In this document: piece after piece, positions 1 through 9,933 of the stretch
Layout of the letters: every line of letters starts with the position of its first letter
Numbering within the stretch: the stretch's first letter is position 1
Assembly (NCBI RefSeq): GCF_018613315.1
Contig: NZ_JAGGQL010000019.1
Span: forward strand, 1-64,000
Source of the DNA: Bacillus sp. ISL-37
GTDB taxonomy: Bacteria; Bacillota; Bacilli; Bacillales; Cytobacillaceae
Direction: 5' to 3'
Length of the DNA stretch: 64,000 nucleotides
Program-made: the position numbers and the translations under genes
The notes under the pieces: generated by a model
Database searches by the model: none
Seen by the model: the letters and a program-made list of their open reading frames with translations, nothing else
What the model was told of the DNA's origin: nothing

Positions 1-301
1 AAGAGGAAAATTTGTCCGAAGTGCACCCATGTTCGGACAAAACCACGTGATGAAGACGAAAATTTGTCCGAAGTGTACCCATGTTCGGACAAAATCACGT
101 GAAGAAGAGGAAAATTTGTCCGAAGTGTACCCATGTTCGGACAAAATCACGTGAAGAAGAGGAAAATTTGTCCGAAGTAGACCCATGTTCGGACAAAATC
201 ACGTGAAGAAGAGGAAAATTTGTCCGAAGTGTACCCATGTTCGGACAAAACCACGTGAAGAAGAGGAAAATTTGTCCGAAGTGCACCCATGTTCGGACAA
301 A
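1..301. repeat. 52-bp tandem repeat array 1 (six units, open at window start)
   Basis: The core TTTGTCCGAA recurs at 11, 63, 115, 167, 219 and 271, an exact 52-bp period. In each unit it is followed 11 nt later by its inverted partner TTCGGACAAA, so every unit can form a 10-bp hairpin. Units differ by only a few bases. The array probably continues upstream of the window. Short open frames across it simply repeat the same peptide and are not genes. From 302 to 540 I see only a GC-rich patch (330-365) and AT-rich DNA before nusB, with no confident promoter. Confidence 0.95.
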
Positions 302-540
302 TCACCACACTAATAGCTAAAGCCTGTTGCAGGACAACACTACGCTGCCACGGGGGCTGGCTCAAGGCGTTAGTCCCTATGCAAAATTCATAAAATTCTT
401 AGCCACTAAGAGATATTTCCGCTTGTTTTGATTAACTTTTTTCTAAAAAGTGAAAAATAATAGGAAACCATGCGTAAAGAGATATGATATGCTATTATTT
501 TGTTAGAATCAGACAAGCCATAAAGGAGCTAAGGAATTCA

Positions 541-933
541 ATGAAAAGAAGAACAGCACGAGAAAAGGCATTACAAGCCTTATTCCAGATTGATATAAGC
601 AAGGTAGAGGTTTCAGACGCGATTGAACATGTGCTTGAAGAAGAAGCTGGGGATGATTATCTGAACAAGCTTGTGAACGGTACGGTTCAGCATCAGCAGG
701 AAATCGATGAGGAGATCAAGGTGTACTTAGAAAAGTGGTCTCTCGACAGGCTTGCAGCTGTAGACCGGAATCTTCTGCGTCTTGCCGTATACGAATTGAA
801 GTATTGCAACGAAGATGTACCGATGAATGTCGTTCTTGATGAAGCGATCGAAATTGCTAAATTATATGGGGATGACCAATCAAGCCGATTTATTAATGGT
901 GTTCTGTCAAAAGTAAAGCAGAGCATTTCCTAA
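541..933 (+). CDS. nusB: Transcription antitermination factor NusB
   Basis: This 130-residue all-helical RNA-binding protein works with NusE/S10 at boxA of rRNA operons to keep RNA polymerase from terminating. The N-terminus (MKRRTAREKALQALFQ) and the motif around DEAIEIAKLYG...FINGVL are typical, and the length is normal for the family. An ATG further upstream in the same frame (484) is passed over because the conserved N-terminus begins at 541 behind an AAAGGAG site. folD follows 55 bp downstream, the usual Bacillus order. Recognised by motif and synteny. Confidence 0.97.
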   Translation: MKRRTAREKALQALFQIDISKVEVSDAIEHVLEEEAGDDYLNKLVNGTVQHQQEIDEEIKVYLEKWSLDRLAAVDRNLLRLAVYELKYCNEDVPMNVVLDEAIEIAKLYGDDQSSRFINGVLSKVKQSIS

Positions 934-988
934 AAACCATTGGAAGCAGGCAGGTTGGACCTTCCCTGATCACATAGGGGGAGAAAGT

Positions 989-1861
989 ATGGCTGCTAGT
1001 ATTATTGATGGAAAAGAAATTGCTAAAAAGAAGAAACTTGAAATCGCCGATCAGGTTCAGGAGTTGAAGAACCAGGGAGTAACTCCGGGCCTGGCTGTGA
1101 TACTTGTCGGTGATAACCAGGCATCAAGAACCTATGTCAACAGCAAGCAAAAAACTGCAAGAGAACTTGGTATGCATAATGTCCTGATTGAATCTCCTGT
1201 CTCCATTACGGAACAGGAACTATTGGCTAAAATAGACGAACTCAATCGTGATGAAGACATTCATGGCATTTTGGTTCAGCTGCCGCTTCCAGATCACATC
1301 AATGAAAAAAATCTGATAGAAGCTATTTCCCCTGAAAAAGATGTTGATGGCTTTCATCCAATCAATATTGGTCGGATGATGACGGGCCAGGATGCTTTTT
1401 TACCGTGCACGCCATATGGTGTAATGGTAATGATGAAGGAAATAGAGATGGATCTTGCCGGGAAGCATGTAGTTGTGGTCGGCAGGAGCAATATTGTCGG
1501 AAAGCCGGCTGGCCAACTTTTCTTGAATGGAAATGCAACAGTTACATATTGCCATTCGAGGACAAAAGACTTAAAGGAACATACGAAACAGGCAGATGTA
1601 GTCATAGCAGCAGTCGGAAAAGCAGGCTTGATTACCGCTGACCATATCAAGCCAGGTGCTGTGGTCATCGATGTTGGCATGAACCGCGATAATCAAGGCA
1701 AGCTATGCGGTGATGTAGCTTATGATGAAGTCAAAGAAAAAGCCGGGTATATCACTCCTGTGCCTGGGGGTGTTGGTCCAATGACCATCGCCATGTTGAT
1801 GTTCAATACCATGAAGTCTGCAAAGAACCATTTGAATAGACTTCAAAATTCAAATCTATAA
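989..1861 (+). CDS. folD: Bifunctional methylenetetrahydrofolate dehydrogenase/cyclohydrolase FolD
   Basis: FolD interconverts 5,10-methylene-THF, methenyl-THF and 10-formyl-THF with NADP in one-carbon metabolism. The 290-residue product has the YVNSKQKTARELG segment containing the catalytic lysine (about residue 56), the PLPDH substrate loop, the dinucleotide-binding GRSNIVGKPAGQLF segment (about 165-180) and the C-terminal PVPGGVGPMTIAML signature. The ATG is preceded by GGGGGAG. A 139-bp gap without a clear terminator separates it from xseA. Confidence 0.97.
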   Translation: MAASIIDGKEIAKKKKLEIADQVQELKNQGVTPGLAVILVGDNQASRTYVNSKQKTARELGMHNVLIESPVSITEQELLAKIDELNRDEDIHGILVQLPLPDHINEKNLIEAISPEKDVDGFHPINIGRMMTGQDAFLPCTPYGVMVMMKEIEMDLAGKHVVVVGRSNIVGKPAGQLFLNGNATVTYCHSRTKDLKEHTKQADVVIAAVGKAGLITADHIKPGAVVIDVGMNRDNQGKLCGDVAYDEVKEKAGYITPVPGGVGPMTIAMLMFNTMKSAKNHLNRLQNSNL

Positions 1862-2000
1862 GGCGTGATTCTGTCCATATCTGTTATAAGTTAGAAACTG
1901 AAAATCCACTTATGTTAAGTGACGAATCGGGATTCTAAATTTATAATGGGTATGGGCAGTTTTTTATGATACATATATGTTCCACAAAAGGAGTTTACCA

Positions 2001-3359
2001 ATGGATAATCAGCGTTATCTAACCGTCAACGCGTTAACCAAATACATAAAACGAAAATTCGATGCCGATCCGCATCTTCAGGGCGTTTATATCAAAGGGG
2101 AAATTTCCAACTTTAAAAGGCATTCGAGCGGGCATATGTATTTTACGCTCAAGGATGAGAAAGCCCGAATACTTGCTGTCATGTTCGCGGGTGCTGCCAG
2201 GTCCATGAAGTTCAAGCCTGAGAATGGCATGAAGGTTCTGGTCAGAGGAGATATCTCTGTATACGAAGGCAGTGGCCAATACCAGGTATACATAAAAGAA
2301 ATGAAAACCGATGGAGTGGGCGATTTATTTGTTGCTTATGAGCAGCTGAAGAAGAAGCTTGAACAAGAAGGCCTTTTTTCTCCAAAATACAAGCAGCCTA
2401 TTCCGAAATATCCGAAAGCAGTGGGCATTGTCACTTCCCCAACTGGGGCAGCAATCCGCGATATATTAACAACGATTAAAAGAAGATATCCTATTACCAA
2501 GGTGATGATTTTCCCTGCCCTTGTTCAGGGAGACCAGGGAGGCCCATCCATAGTGAGGGCAATCGAGAAGGCGAATGCAAGGACAGATATTGATGTTCTG
2601 ATCATCGGCCGCGGGGGCGGATCGATAGAGGAATTATGGAATTTTAATGAGGAATCAGTTGCCAGGGCAATTTTTGCCTCGAAAATTCCTATTATTTCAG
2701 CAGTCGGCCATGAAACAGATTTCACGATTGCTGACTTTGTCGCAGACATGAGAGCGCCGACTCCAACTGGAGCTGCGGAGCTGGCTGTCCCTCATATCCA
2801 GGAGCTTATTGAGAGGGTAATGAACAGGGAAACAAGACTGATGAGGGCGATGAGGGAGAAAGTGTTCTTCCAGCAGGAGCGCTATCAGCGGTTGATCAGG
2901 TCATATGCCTTCCGTTATCCAAGGAAGCTTTATGAACAAAAACTTGAACAAGTGGACAAGCTGACGGAATCGCTGACTCGTGGAGCTGAAAAGCTTTATT
3001 TTGCAAAAAATGATGCACTTCTGCAACTGAAAAGAAGATTAGAACGAAGTCACCCAGAAGAACTGAGGAAAGTGTCTGCTGAAAGGCATGTAAGGACTAC
3101 GAGGGCTTTAAACAGGGCAATGACGGCCGTCTTATCTGAAAAGCGAAAAGAGTTCGATGGAATCGTGTCTACGCTTGAAGCCTTAAGCCCGTTAAAGATC
3201 ATGGACCGAGGCTATAGCCTTGCATACACAGATGATGGAGAACTGATCAAAACAGTCACCCAGGTAAAACCTGAACGGAAAATAAAGGTGAAGCTTTCTG
3301 ATGGAAGCATTCAATGTGTCGTGACAGATATCAAGGAGAGTGAAAATGATGGCAGATGA
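2001..3359 (+). CDS. xseA: Exodeoxyribonuclease VII large subunit XseA
   Basis: This is the large subunit of the single-strand-specific exonuclease VII. The 452-residue protein starts with an OB-fold nucleic-acid binding domain (about 5-100, [24 protein letters not shown]), then the catalytic region with [15 protein letters not shown] and [15 protein letters not shown], then a long charged helical region. The start at 2001 is chosen over an in-frame ATG at 1977 because the family begins at the [12 protein letters not shown] segment and AAAGGAG lies just upstream. The 3' end overlaps xseB by 14 bp, so the two subunits are probably translationally coupled. Confidence 0.96.
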   Translation: MDNQRYLTVNALTKYIKRKFDADPHLQGVYIKGEISNFKRHSSGHMYFTLKDEKARILAVMFAGAARSMKFKPENGMKVLVRGDISVYEGSGQYQVYIKEMKTDGVGDLFVAYEQLKKKLEQEGLFSPKYKQPIPKYPKAVGIVTSPTGAAIRDILTTIKRRYPITKVMIFPALVQGDQGGPSIVRAIEKANARTDIDVLIIGRGGGSIEELWNFNEESVARAIFASKIPIISAVGHETDFTIADFVADMRAPTPTGAAELAVPHIQELIERVMNRETRLMRAMREKVFFQQERYQRLIRSYAFRYPRKLYEQKLEQVDKLTESLTRGAEKLYFAKNDALLQLKRRLERSHPEELRKVSAERHVRTTRALNRAMTAVLSEKRKEFDGIVSTLEALSPLKIMDRGYSLAYTDDGELIKTVTQVKPERKIKVKLSDGSIQCVVTDIKESENDGR

Positions 3360-3582
3360 AAAAAAGCTAAGTTTTGAACAGGCGATGGAGCAACTGGAAA
3401 CTATAGTTGAAAAACTTGAAGAAGGCGACGTGCCTTTGGAAGAAGCGATCTCTTTTTATAAAGAAGGAATGGAATTATCCAAGCTTTGCCATGATAAGCT
3501 AAAGAATGTGGAAGAACAACTGGCCCAGATCATTACTGAAGATGGACGGACTGAAGGTTTCTCCATAAATGAGGAGGAATAG
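3346..3582 (+). CDS. xseB: Exodeoxyribonuclease VII small subunit XseB
   Basis: The 78-residue helical small subunit assembles on XseA to form exonuclease VII. It shows the family pattern [26 protein letters not shown]...YKEGM.L...C...L. The gene overlaps the end of xseA. Two adjacent ATG codons (3346 and 3349) and a GTG at 3340 are possible starts; 3346 lies best behind the AAGGAG at 3333-3338. The stop is two bases before the TTG of ispA. Confidence 0.93.
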   Translation: MMADEKKLSFEQAMEQLETIVEKLEEGDVPLEEAISFYKEGMELSKLCHDKLKNVEEQLAQIITEDGRTEGFSINEEE

Positions 3583-3584
3583 TA

Positions 3585-4478
3585 TTGCATCCTGTTTCAC
3601 TTGATTCTTTTACACAAAAATATAAGACACTTGTAGAGGAACGGCTAAAAGAGGTTGTTGGTGCCCTAGAGACACCGGAGAATCTCGCTAAGGCAATGCT
3701 TTATTCATTGCAAGCAGGCGGGAAAAGGATCCGTCCGCTACTCGTTTTCGCTGTAATGGATGCATTCGGGAAAGACCCGCAAGATGGTCTTGATGCTGCC
3801 GCGGCAATCGAAATGGTCCATACCTATTCACTTATTCACGATGATCTGCCGAGTATGGATGATGATGATTTGAGAAGAGGAAAGCCGACGAATCATAAAG
3901 TATTCGGTGAAGCGACTGCCATCCTTGCAGGTGACGCTTTATTGACATTGAGTTTCAACATGCTGGCAGATATTCCTGAGAATGCCGCACCTGCAACTGT
4001 TAAACTTGCCTTGATCAAGGGATTATCAGCTGCCGCTGGTGCTCCTGGTATGGTGGGTGGCCAGGTAGCAGATATGGAAGGGGAAAATAAAGAGCTGACT
4101 CTTGAGCAGCTTGAATATATCCATATTAATAAAACAGGAAAATTGCTCGAGTACAGTATCATTGCTGGCGCAGAAATTGCCAGGGCAACTGCGGAGCAAA
4201 AGGAAGTAATGTCCAAGTTTGCTTATCATATTGGCCTTGCATTCCAGATACGTGATGATATCCTCGACCTTGAGGGTACTGAAGAAATGATCGGCAAGCC
4301 GGTTGGCAGCGATACAGCTAACGAAAAAAGCACTTATCCTGCTTTGCTTGGATTAGCAGGAGCCAAAGAAGCGCTTGATTATCATTTGCGAAGCGCGAAA
4401 GATTCACTTTCCAAAAGCGGACTTGAGGTTGGGATTCTTGACCAGATCACCGATTTGATTGGACTGCGTAACCATTAA
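3585..4478 (+). CDS. ispA: Polyprenyl (farnesyl) diphosphate synthase
   Basis: This trans-isoprenyl diphosphate synthase condenses DMAPP with isopentenyl diphosphate to make farnesyl diphosphate, the precursor for undecaprenyl and heptaprenyl chains. The 297-residue protein has the first aspartate-rich motif (DDLPSMDDDD, about residue 86), the GKRIRP and RRGKPTNH segments, and the second motif (QIRDDILD, about 222). It starts with TTG behind GAGGAGG. Its place between xseB and dxs puts it in the isoprenoid part of the cluster. Confidence 0.96.
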   Translation: MHPVSLDSFTQKYKTLVEERLKEVVGALETPENLAKAMLYSLQAGGKRIRPLLVFAVMDAFGKDPQDGLDAAAAIEMVHTYSLIHDDLPSMDDDDLRRGKPTNHKVFGEATAILAGDALLTLSFNMLADIPENAAPATVKLALIKGLSAAAGAPGMVGGQVADMEGENKELTLEQLEYIHINKTGKLLEYSIIAGAEIARATAEQKEVMSKFAYHIGLAFQIRDDILDLEGTEEMIGKPVGSDTANEKSTYPALLGLAGAKEALDYHLRSAKDSLSKSGLEVGILDQITDLIGLRNH

Positions 4479-4486
4479 AGCAGTCG

Positions 4487-4515
4487 TTGAGAACAGTGCA
4501 ATAGTGTGCTATAAT
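4487..4515 (+). promoter_or_regulatory. SigA-type promoter for dxs region
   Basis: TTGAGA (4487-4492) and TATAAT (4510-4515) are separated by exactly 17 bp, with an extended -10 TGC just before TATAAT. The expected start, about 4522-4525, lies inside the 5' arm of the terminator hairpin listed next, so transcripts from this promoter would lack most of that arm. Confidence 0.65.
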
Positions 4516-4517
4516 TG

Positions 4518-4550
4518 GCTGTTAGCACGGTAGTGTTGGCAGCTTTTTTT
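4518..4550 (+). terminator. Intrinsic terminator after ispA
   Basis: An 11-bp stem (GCTGTTAGCAC with GTGTTGGCAGC, three G-U pairs, GGTA loop) is followed by seven T. It would stop transcription coming from ispA. It overlaps the start point of the promoter at 4487-4515. Confidence 0.7.
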
Positions 4551-4698
4551 ATACATAAATTAGAAAAATAGACGGCATATTTTCAGGTAGTGCTTGAAAA
4601 CCTTTCTTTACTTAATATATGTTATTACTAACAACTTTTTCAGAATATGAATAAACAACGCGGAATAATAAGTCAGAAATGAAAGTGAGTGGTCCGAA

Positions 4699-6591
4699 AT
4701 GGATCTTTTATCAATAAAAGACCCTTCCTTCTTAAAAAATCTTTCGAATAAGGAATTGGAAGAGGTAAGCAGGGAGATTCGGCAGTTTTTAATTGAAAAA
4801 CTATCAGTTACAGGCGGACACATAGGACCTAACCTTGGTGTTGTCGAATTAACGATTGCCCTTCATAAGTGTTTTGACAGCCCGAAGGATAAATTTCTTT
4901 GGGATGTTGGCCATCAATCATACGTACATAAAATCCTGACCGGAAGAGCATGTCAATTTGATACGTTAAGGCAGCATAAAGGATTGTGCGGTTTTCCAAA
5001 GATGATTGAAAGTGAGCATGATGTCTGGGAAACAGGTCATAGTTCAACTTCACTATCAGCTGCTATGGGGATGGCGATTGCCCGGGACCTGAAGGGGGAA
5101 GATACCCACATCGTTCCGATTATCGGTGATGGTGCCCTTACAGGTGGAATGGCTTTAGAGGCCTTGAATCACATCGGGCATGAAAAGAAGAAGCTGATTG
5201 TCATTTTGAATGATAACGAAATGTCGATTGCACCTAATGTGGGAGCATTGCATAGTGTGCTTGGCCGCCTTCGGACCGCTGGTAAGTACCATTGGGTAAA
5301 AGATGAACTTGAATACTTGTTAAAAAAGGTGCCTGCTATTGGCGGTCAGCTCGCAGCGACTGCCGAAAGGATAAAGGACAGCTTAAAATATCTGTTTGTC
5401 TCAGGAATCTTTTTCGAGGAATTAGGATTCACCTATCTTGGACCAGTAGATGGTCATGATTACGACGACCTGTTTGAAAACCTTGCATATGCAAAAAAGC
5501 AGGAAGGGCCTGTACTGTTGCATGTGATCACGAAAAAAGGCAAGGGATATAATCCTGCTGAAAACGATAAAATTGGCACTTGGCATGGAACCGGACCTTA
5601 TAAAATGGAAACCGGTGATTTTGTGAAGCCAGAATTCTCACCTCCAGCCTGGAGTAAGCTGGTTAGTGAGACAGTAAGGAAAATCGCGAGGACGGACGAA
5701 CGTATCGTTGCTGTAACGCCTGCTATGCCTGTTGGTTCAAAGCTTGAGGGCTTTGCCAGCGAATTCCCTGACAGGATGATTGACGTCGGGATTGCTGAGC
5801 AGCATGCGGCTACTTTTGCAGCCGGACTGGCAACGCAAAATATGAAACCATTCCTGGCGATCTATTCAACCTTCTTGCAGCGGGCTTATGATCAGGTGGT
5901 CCATGATATTTGCCGCCAGAACTTGAATGTCTTTATTGGCATTGACCGTGCTGGACTTGTTGGCGCTGATGGAGAAACGCACCAGGGCGTATTTGATATC
6001 GCCTTTTTAAGGCATTTGCCTAATATGGTATTGATGATGCCGAAAGATGAAAATGAAGGACAACATATGGTATACACGGCCTTAAAATATGATGAAGGCC
6101 CGATTGCGATGCGTTATCCACGAGGCAATGGATTGGGTGTACCAATGGATGAAGAGTTGAAAGAAATCCCAATCGGAACCTGGGAAGTGCTTCGTGAAGG
6201 TGAAGACGCAGCCATCCTGACATTCGGAACGACGATTCCAATGGCTATGGAGGCAGCGGAGATTCTTGCTAAGCAGGGTATATCAGTAAAAGTAGTCAAT
6301 ACCCGTTTTATCAAGCCTCTGGATGAAGAGATGCTGGCTGGCATCCTGAATGATAACATGCCGATCCTTACGATTGAGGAGGCTGTCCTTCAGGGTGGAT
6401 TCGGCAGCTTCGTGCTCGAAACATCGCATGACCTGGGTTATCAGCATGTAGAAATCGACAGGATGGGAATCCCAGATCAATTCATTGAGCATGGCAGTGT
6501 TGATAAGCTTCTTGAGGAAATTGGAATGACAACAGAAGATGTCGTCTTGCGAATGCAGAAGCTTGCGAGACAGAAACAAAAAAGGGCGTAG
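4699..6591 (+). CDS. dxs: 1-deoxy-D-xylulose-5-phosphate synthase
   Basis: Dxs is the thiamine-diphosphate enzyme that condenses pyruvate with glyceraldehyde 3-phosphate, the first step of the MEP isoprenoid pathway. The 630-residue protein has the TPP/Mg segment [15 protein letters not shown] (about 148-162), the transketolase central segment with the catalytic glutamate in [14 protein letters not shown] (about 370) and the transketolase C-terminal domain. It stops three bases before the next gene, so the methyltransferase gene is cotranscribed. Only a weak ribosome-binding site precedes the ATG. Confidence 0.97.
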   Translation: MDLLSIKDPSFLKNLSNKELEEVSREIRQFLIEKLSVTGGHIGPNLGVVELTIALHKCFDSPKDKFLWDVGHQSYVHKILTGRACQFDTLRQHKGLCGFPKMIESEHDVWETGHSSTSLSAAMGMAIARDLKGEDTHIVPIIGDGALTGGMALEALNHIGHEKKKLIVILNDNEMSIAPNVGALHSVLGRLRTAGKYHWVKDELEYLLKKVPAIGGQLAATAERIKDSLKYLFVSGIFFEELGFTYLGPVDGHDYDDLFENLAYAKKQEGPVLLHVITKKGKGYNPAENDKIGTWHGTGPYKMETGDFVKPEFSPPAWSKLVSETVRKIARTDERIVAVTPAMPVGSKLEGFASEFPDRMIDVGIAEQHAATFAAGLATQNMKPFLAIYSTFLQRAYDQVVHDICRQNLNVFIGIDRAGLVGADGETHQGVFDIAFLRHLPNMVLMMPKDENEGQHMVYTALKYDEGPIAMRYPRGNGLGVPMDEELKEIPIGTWEVLREGEDAAILTFGTTIPMAMEAAEILAKQGISVKVVNTRFIKPLDEEMLAGILNDNMPILTIEEAVLQGGFGSFVLETSHDLGYQHVEIDRMGIPDQFIEHGSVDKLLEEIGMTTEDVVLRMQKLARQKQKRA

Positions 6592-6594
6592 CAA

Positions 6595-7443
6595 ATGAAA
6601 ATCAAAAAAGAACGATTAGATGTACTGCTTGTTGAACGCGGTCTTGCTGAAACGAGGGAAAAGGCCAAACGGACAATCATGGCGGGGCTCGTCTACTCCA
6701 ATGAAAACCGACTGGACAAGCCTGGTGAAAAGGTTAGCAGTGACATTCCCCTGACTGTAAAGGGAAATGTCCTGCCATATGTGAGCCGTGGAGGACTGAA
6801 GCTTGAAAAGGCATTAAAGGTTTTTGACCTAGATGTTCAAGGAAAAACACTGTTGGATATTGGAGCTTCTACTGGTGGTTTTACCGACTGCGCCCTTCAA
6901 AATGGTGCTGAGATGTCTTATGCCTTGGATGTCGGCTACAACCAGCTTGCCTGGAAGTTGCGTCAGGATGATCGTGTCGTCGTGATGGAGCGGACAAACT
7001 TCCGATATGTGAAACCGGAGGACCTTATTAAAGGGATGCCGAATTTCGCAAGCATAGATGTATCTTTCATATCACTTCGGCTGATATTGCCTGTGTTAAA
7101 AACCTTGCTGGTAACAGGCGGCGATGTCGTCGCTCTCGTCAAGCCGCAATTTGAGGCTGGAAGAGAACAAGTCGGCAAAAAAGGTATCGTACGTGACAGG
7201 AAGGTCCACGAACAAGTTTTGGACAGAATCATTTCTTTTTCGATAGAAGAGGGCTATGATGTTATGGATCTAAGCTTCTCACCGATCACAGGCGGTGATG
7301 GCAATATCGAATTTCTGCTACATCTTCAGTGGAACAACACTGCAGAAGAAAAAGGCAGGCTGTTGCTGAAGACCGAGCCTGAATCAGTCGTAACTGAAGC
7401 GCATAATGAACTAAAATCAAAGCAAACTAGCGAAGAAGAATAG
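6595..7443 (+). CDS. yqxC: TlyA-family rRNA 2'-O-methyltransferase (YqxC)
   Basis: The 282-residue protein has an N-terminal S4 RNA-binding domain (about 5-65, RLDVLLVERGLAETREKAKRTIMAGLV in part) and an FtsJ-like SAM-binding methyltransferase domain (LLDIGASTGGFTDCAL, about 84). TlyA relatives 2'-O-methylate ribosomal RNA, and some were named hemolysins in older work. The target here is not proven. It lies directly behind dxs as in other Bacillus genomes and is followed by a short hairpin with a T-run at 7442-7467. Confidence 0.9.
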   Translation: MKIKKERLDVLLVERGLAETREKAKRTIMAGLVYSNENRLDKPGEKVSSDIPLTVKGNVLPYVSRGGLKLEKALKVFDLDVQGKTLLDIGASTGGFTDCALQNGAEMSYALDVGYNQLAWKLRQDDRVVVMERTNFRYVKPEDLIKGMPNFASIDVSFISLRLILPVLKTLLVTGGDVVALVKPQFEAGREQVGKKGIVRDRKVHEQVLDRIISFSIEEGYDVMDLSFSPITGGDGNIEFLLHLQWNNTAEEKGRLLLKTEPESVVTEAHNELKSKQTSEEE

Positions 7444-7467
7444 GCTGAATTAGCCTGTTCTTTTTTG
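7442..7467 (+). terminator. Terminator after yqxC
   Basis: AGGCT-GAATT-AGCCT forms a short stem overlapping the yqxC stop codon, followed by a T-rich run. Confidence 0.55.
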
Positions 7468-7585
7468 TGTGATTTTAAAAGAGGCCAAATTTTCAACTTG
7501 ATATTTCCGTAACCAACTTCTCTTTGCAGGAAGTTCACCACTTCGTCAATTCCAACGATAACTTTTGCCGAAAGTCCACGAATGA

Positions 7586-7614
7586 TTGTACATTCTGTTG
7601 AAATCGGCTAACAT
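7586..7614 (+). promoter_or_regulatory. Likely argR promoter
   Basis: TTGTAC (7586-7591), 17 bp, then TAACAT (7609-7614), with argR beginning 43 bp downstream. It is consistent with a SigA promoter but each hexamer has mismatches. Confidence 0.5.
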
Positions 7615-7656
7615 ATGAGTATATGAATGTTTCGGATATATCCAGGGGTGATATTT

Positions 7657-8106
7657 ATGAATAAAGGACAGCGACATATAAAAATCCGTGAATTAATCGC
7701 GAGTAAAGATATCGAGACGCAAGATGAACTCGTCGATCGATTGAAAGCTGCCGGTTTTAACGTTACACAGGCGACAGTTTCACGTGATATCAAGGAGCTA
7801 CATCTTGTAAAGGTTCCTTTGATTGATGGCAGATACAAATACAGTCTTCCTGCAGATCAGCGTTTCAATCCATTGCAAAAATTAAAAAGGTCCTTAATGG
7901 ATGCTTTTATCCGGATTGACCAGGCAGGCCATCTTTTAGTAATGAAAACACTGCCGGGAAATGCAAATGCGATCGGCGCACTGATTGATAATCTTGATTG
8001 GGAAGATATTCTTGGCACGATTTGTGGAGACGATACCATCTTGATTATTTGCCGTACTCCAGAGGATACTGAGCAAGTCACAAATCGTTTTCTTGATATG
8101 CTGTAA
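7657..8106 (+). CDS. argR: Arginine repressor/activator ArgR (AhrC)
   Basis: This 149-residue hexameric regulator represses arginine synthesis and activates arginine catabolism with L-arginine as corepressor. It has an N-terminal winged helix ([11 protein letters not shown]...TQDELVDRL...[13 protein letters not shown], about 3-60) and the C-terminal arginine-binding and oligomer domain with [14 protein letters not shown] (about 122-136). The ATG at 7657 is preceded by a GGGGTGA site. The gene lies between yqxC and recN as in B. subtilis. Confidence 0.96.
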   Translation: MNKGQRHIKIRELIASKDIETQDELVDRLKAAGFNVTQATVSRDIKELHLVKVPLIDGRYKYSLPADQRFNPLQKLKRSLMDAFIRIDQAGHLLVMKTLPGNANAIGALIDNLDWEDILGTICGDDTILIICRTPEDTEQVTNRFLDML

Positions 8107-8122
8107 ATGAGGTGACGTTTGC

Positions 8123-9814
8123 TTGTTAAATGAATTATCGATACGAAACTTCGCAATAATTGAATCATTATCCGTTTCTTTTAATAAAGGCCTTACCGTC
8201 CTCACAGGTGAAACAGGGGCTGGGAAATCCATCATCATTGATGCCATCCACCTGCTCGTGGGCGGACGGGGCTCAGCAGAATTCGTCCGACACGGCGAAG
8301 ATAAAGCTGAAATTGAAGGTTTATTCCATTTGGAAGGCGAAAATCATCCGAGCTATGGAAAAGCAGCTGAGTTTGGCATCGAGATTGAAGATGCCATGAT
8401 TGTATTAAGAAGAGATATTTCGGCGAGTGGAAAAAGCGTCTGCCGAATTAATGGCAAACTTGTCACAATCGCAACCCTGCGTGAAGTAGGTTCTACCTTG
8501 ATTGATATTCATGGTCAGCATGAGCACCAGGAATTGATGGATGAGACAAAGCATATCAATCTGCTTGACCAATTTGGTGCAGATGAAATCCTGCCTGCCC
8601 TTCATGAATACCAGCAGGTTTTCCGTTCATATGAACAAACACAGAAAAAGCTGAAAAGCTTAAGTGAAAATGAACAGCAAATGGCCCATAGACTTGATTT
8701 GATCCAGTTCCAACATGATGAAATCCTCTCAGCGGACCTAAAGATGAACGAGGATGAGGAGCTTCTTGAAGAGAAGCGTAAGCTTGGCAACTTCGAAAAG
8801 ATTTACGAGAGCATTCAGACCAGTTATTCCGCTTTGCAGGGAGAGCAAAAGGGCCTTGACTGGATTGGGTTAGTAATGGATAATCTTCAGAATGCGGCTA
8901 ATCTGGATCCAGACTACAAAAATGTTGCTGACACTGTAGCGAACAGTTTCTATGTGCTGGAAGACGCAGCGAGGACGATCAGGAATGAACTTGATTCCCT
9001 TGAATATGACCCGCAGCGCTTGATTGAAATCGAAGACAGACTAAATGAAATCAATCAATTGAAGCGTAAATATGGGAAAACGATTGAAGAAATCCTTGAG
9101 TATTCCTCAAAAATCGAAGAAGAAATTGAGACACTGCAAAATAAAGAAGTCCATATTGGCCAAATGGAAAAGGAGCTTGCATCCCTTAAGAAGGATTTAC
9201 GTATCGAGGCCAATAACCTGACTCAAACTCGCAGGAAATGGGCGAAAAAGCTTACAAAATTAATCCATAAAGAACTTAAAGAACTGTATATGGAAAAGAC
9301 GGTATTCGACCTAAGAATCGACGCGGATTCTGACCATTTTCATAAAAACGGTGGAGATAAGGTTGAATTTTATATCTCGACGAATCCAGGCGAACCACTG
9401 AAGCCTTTGTCAAAAATTGCATCAGGAGGAGAACTTTCGCGGATCATGCTCGCGCTGAAAAGTATCTTCTCAAAACATCAGGGTGTCACTTCGATCATTT
9501 TCGATGAAGTGGACACAGGAGTCAGCGGCCGGGTTGCACAATCGATTGCCGAAAAAATCTATAGTGTGTCGACTGGATCACAGGTTCTGTGCATTTCGCA
9601 TTTACCTCAAGTCGCAGCGATGGCTGATACCCACCTGTATATCGCAAAAGTCATAAAGAATGGCAGGACAAAAACATCCGTCACTCCACTTTCTTCCTCT
9701 GAGAAGGTAAAGGAAATCGTCAGAATGATATCAGGGGTTGAAGTTACGGACCTCACGAAACAGCATGCTGAAGAATTGCTGAAGCTTGCCCAGAATATGA
9801 AGGCAGTTACATGA
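8123..9814 (+). CDS. recN: DNA repair ATPase RecN
   Basis: RecN is an SMC-like ATPase recruited early to double-strand breaks. The 563-residue protein has Walker A (GETGAGKS, about 29-36), a long central coiled coil (about 150-370), the ABC signature ASGGELSR (about 434) and Walker B IIFDEVD (about 463). It starts with TTG 16 bp after the argR stop behind GAGGTGA. A terminator follows immediately. Confidence 0.96.
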   Translation: MLNELSIRNFAIIESLSVSFNKGLTVLTGETGAGKSIIIDAIHLLVGGRGSAEFVRHGEDKAEIEGLFHLEGENHPSYGKAAEFGIEIEDAMIVLRRDISASGKSVCRINGKLVTIATLREVGSTLIDIHGQHEHQELMDETKHINLLDQFGADEILPALHEYQQVFRSYEQTQKKLKSLSENEQQMAHRLDLIQFQHDEILSADLKMNEDEELLEEKRKLGNFEKIYESIQTSYSALQGEQKGLDWIGLVMDNLQNAANLDPDYKNVADTVANSFYVLEDAARTIRNELDSLEYDPQRLIEIEDRLNEINQLKRKYGKTIEEILEYSSKIEEEIETLQNKEVHIGQMEKELASLKKDLRIEANNLTQTRRKWAKKLTKLIHKELKELYMEKTVFDLRIDADSDHFHKNGGDKVEFYISTNPGEPLKPLSKIASGGELSRIMLALKSIFSKHQGVTSIIFDEVDTGVSGRVAQSIAEKIYSVSTGSQVLCISHLPQVAAMADTHLYIAKVIKNGRTKTSVTPLSSSEKVKEIVRMISGVEVTDLTKQHAEELLKLAQNMKAVT

Positions 9815-9842
9815 AAAGCTATCCATAATGGGTAGCTTTTTT
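9814..9842 (+). terminator. Terminator after recN
   Basis: AAAGCTATCC and GGGTAGCTTT form a stem with one wobble pair and a short loop, followed by a T-run. Confidence 0.8.
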
Positions 9843-9933
9843 ATTTTTATACAGGTTATAAATGCGGGGAGTCGAGGCAAAATTAAAGATGTAGCCATTT
9901 TCGATGTGTGTGGACAAGAAGCGAGGAGAGTGA

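Noticed and set aside
1-301. CRISPR array
   Set aside because: Units are near-identical over their full length, so there are no unique spacers; the same holds for the other three 52-bp arrays. No cas genes are present.
95-365. Minus-strand open frames encoding repetitive peptides over array 1
   Set aside because: They only reflect the 52-bp repeat being free of stops in one frame; no ribosome-binding site and no family resemblance.
1354-1680. Long antisense open frames inside housekeeping genes (for example within folD, lpdV, cadA)
   Set aside because: They are shadows of the real coding frame on the other strand, with no start signals or recognisable domains.
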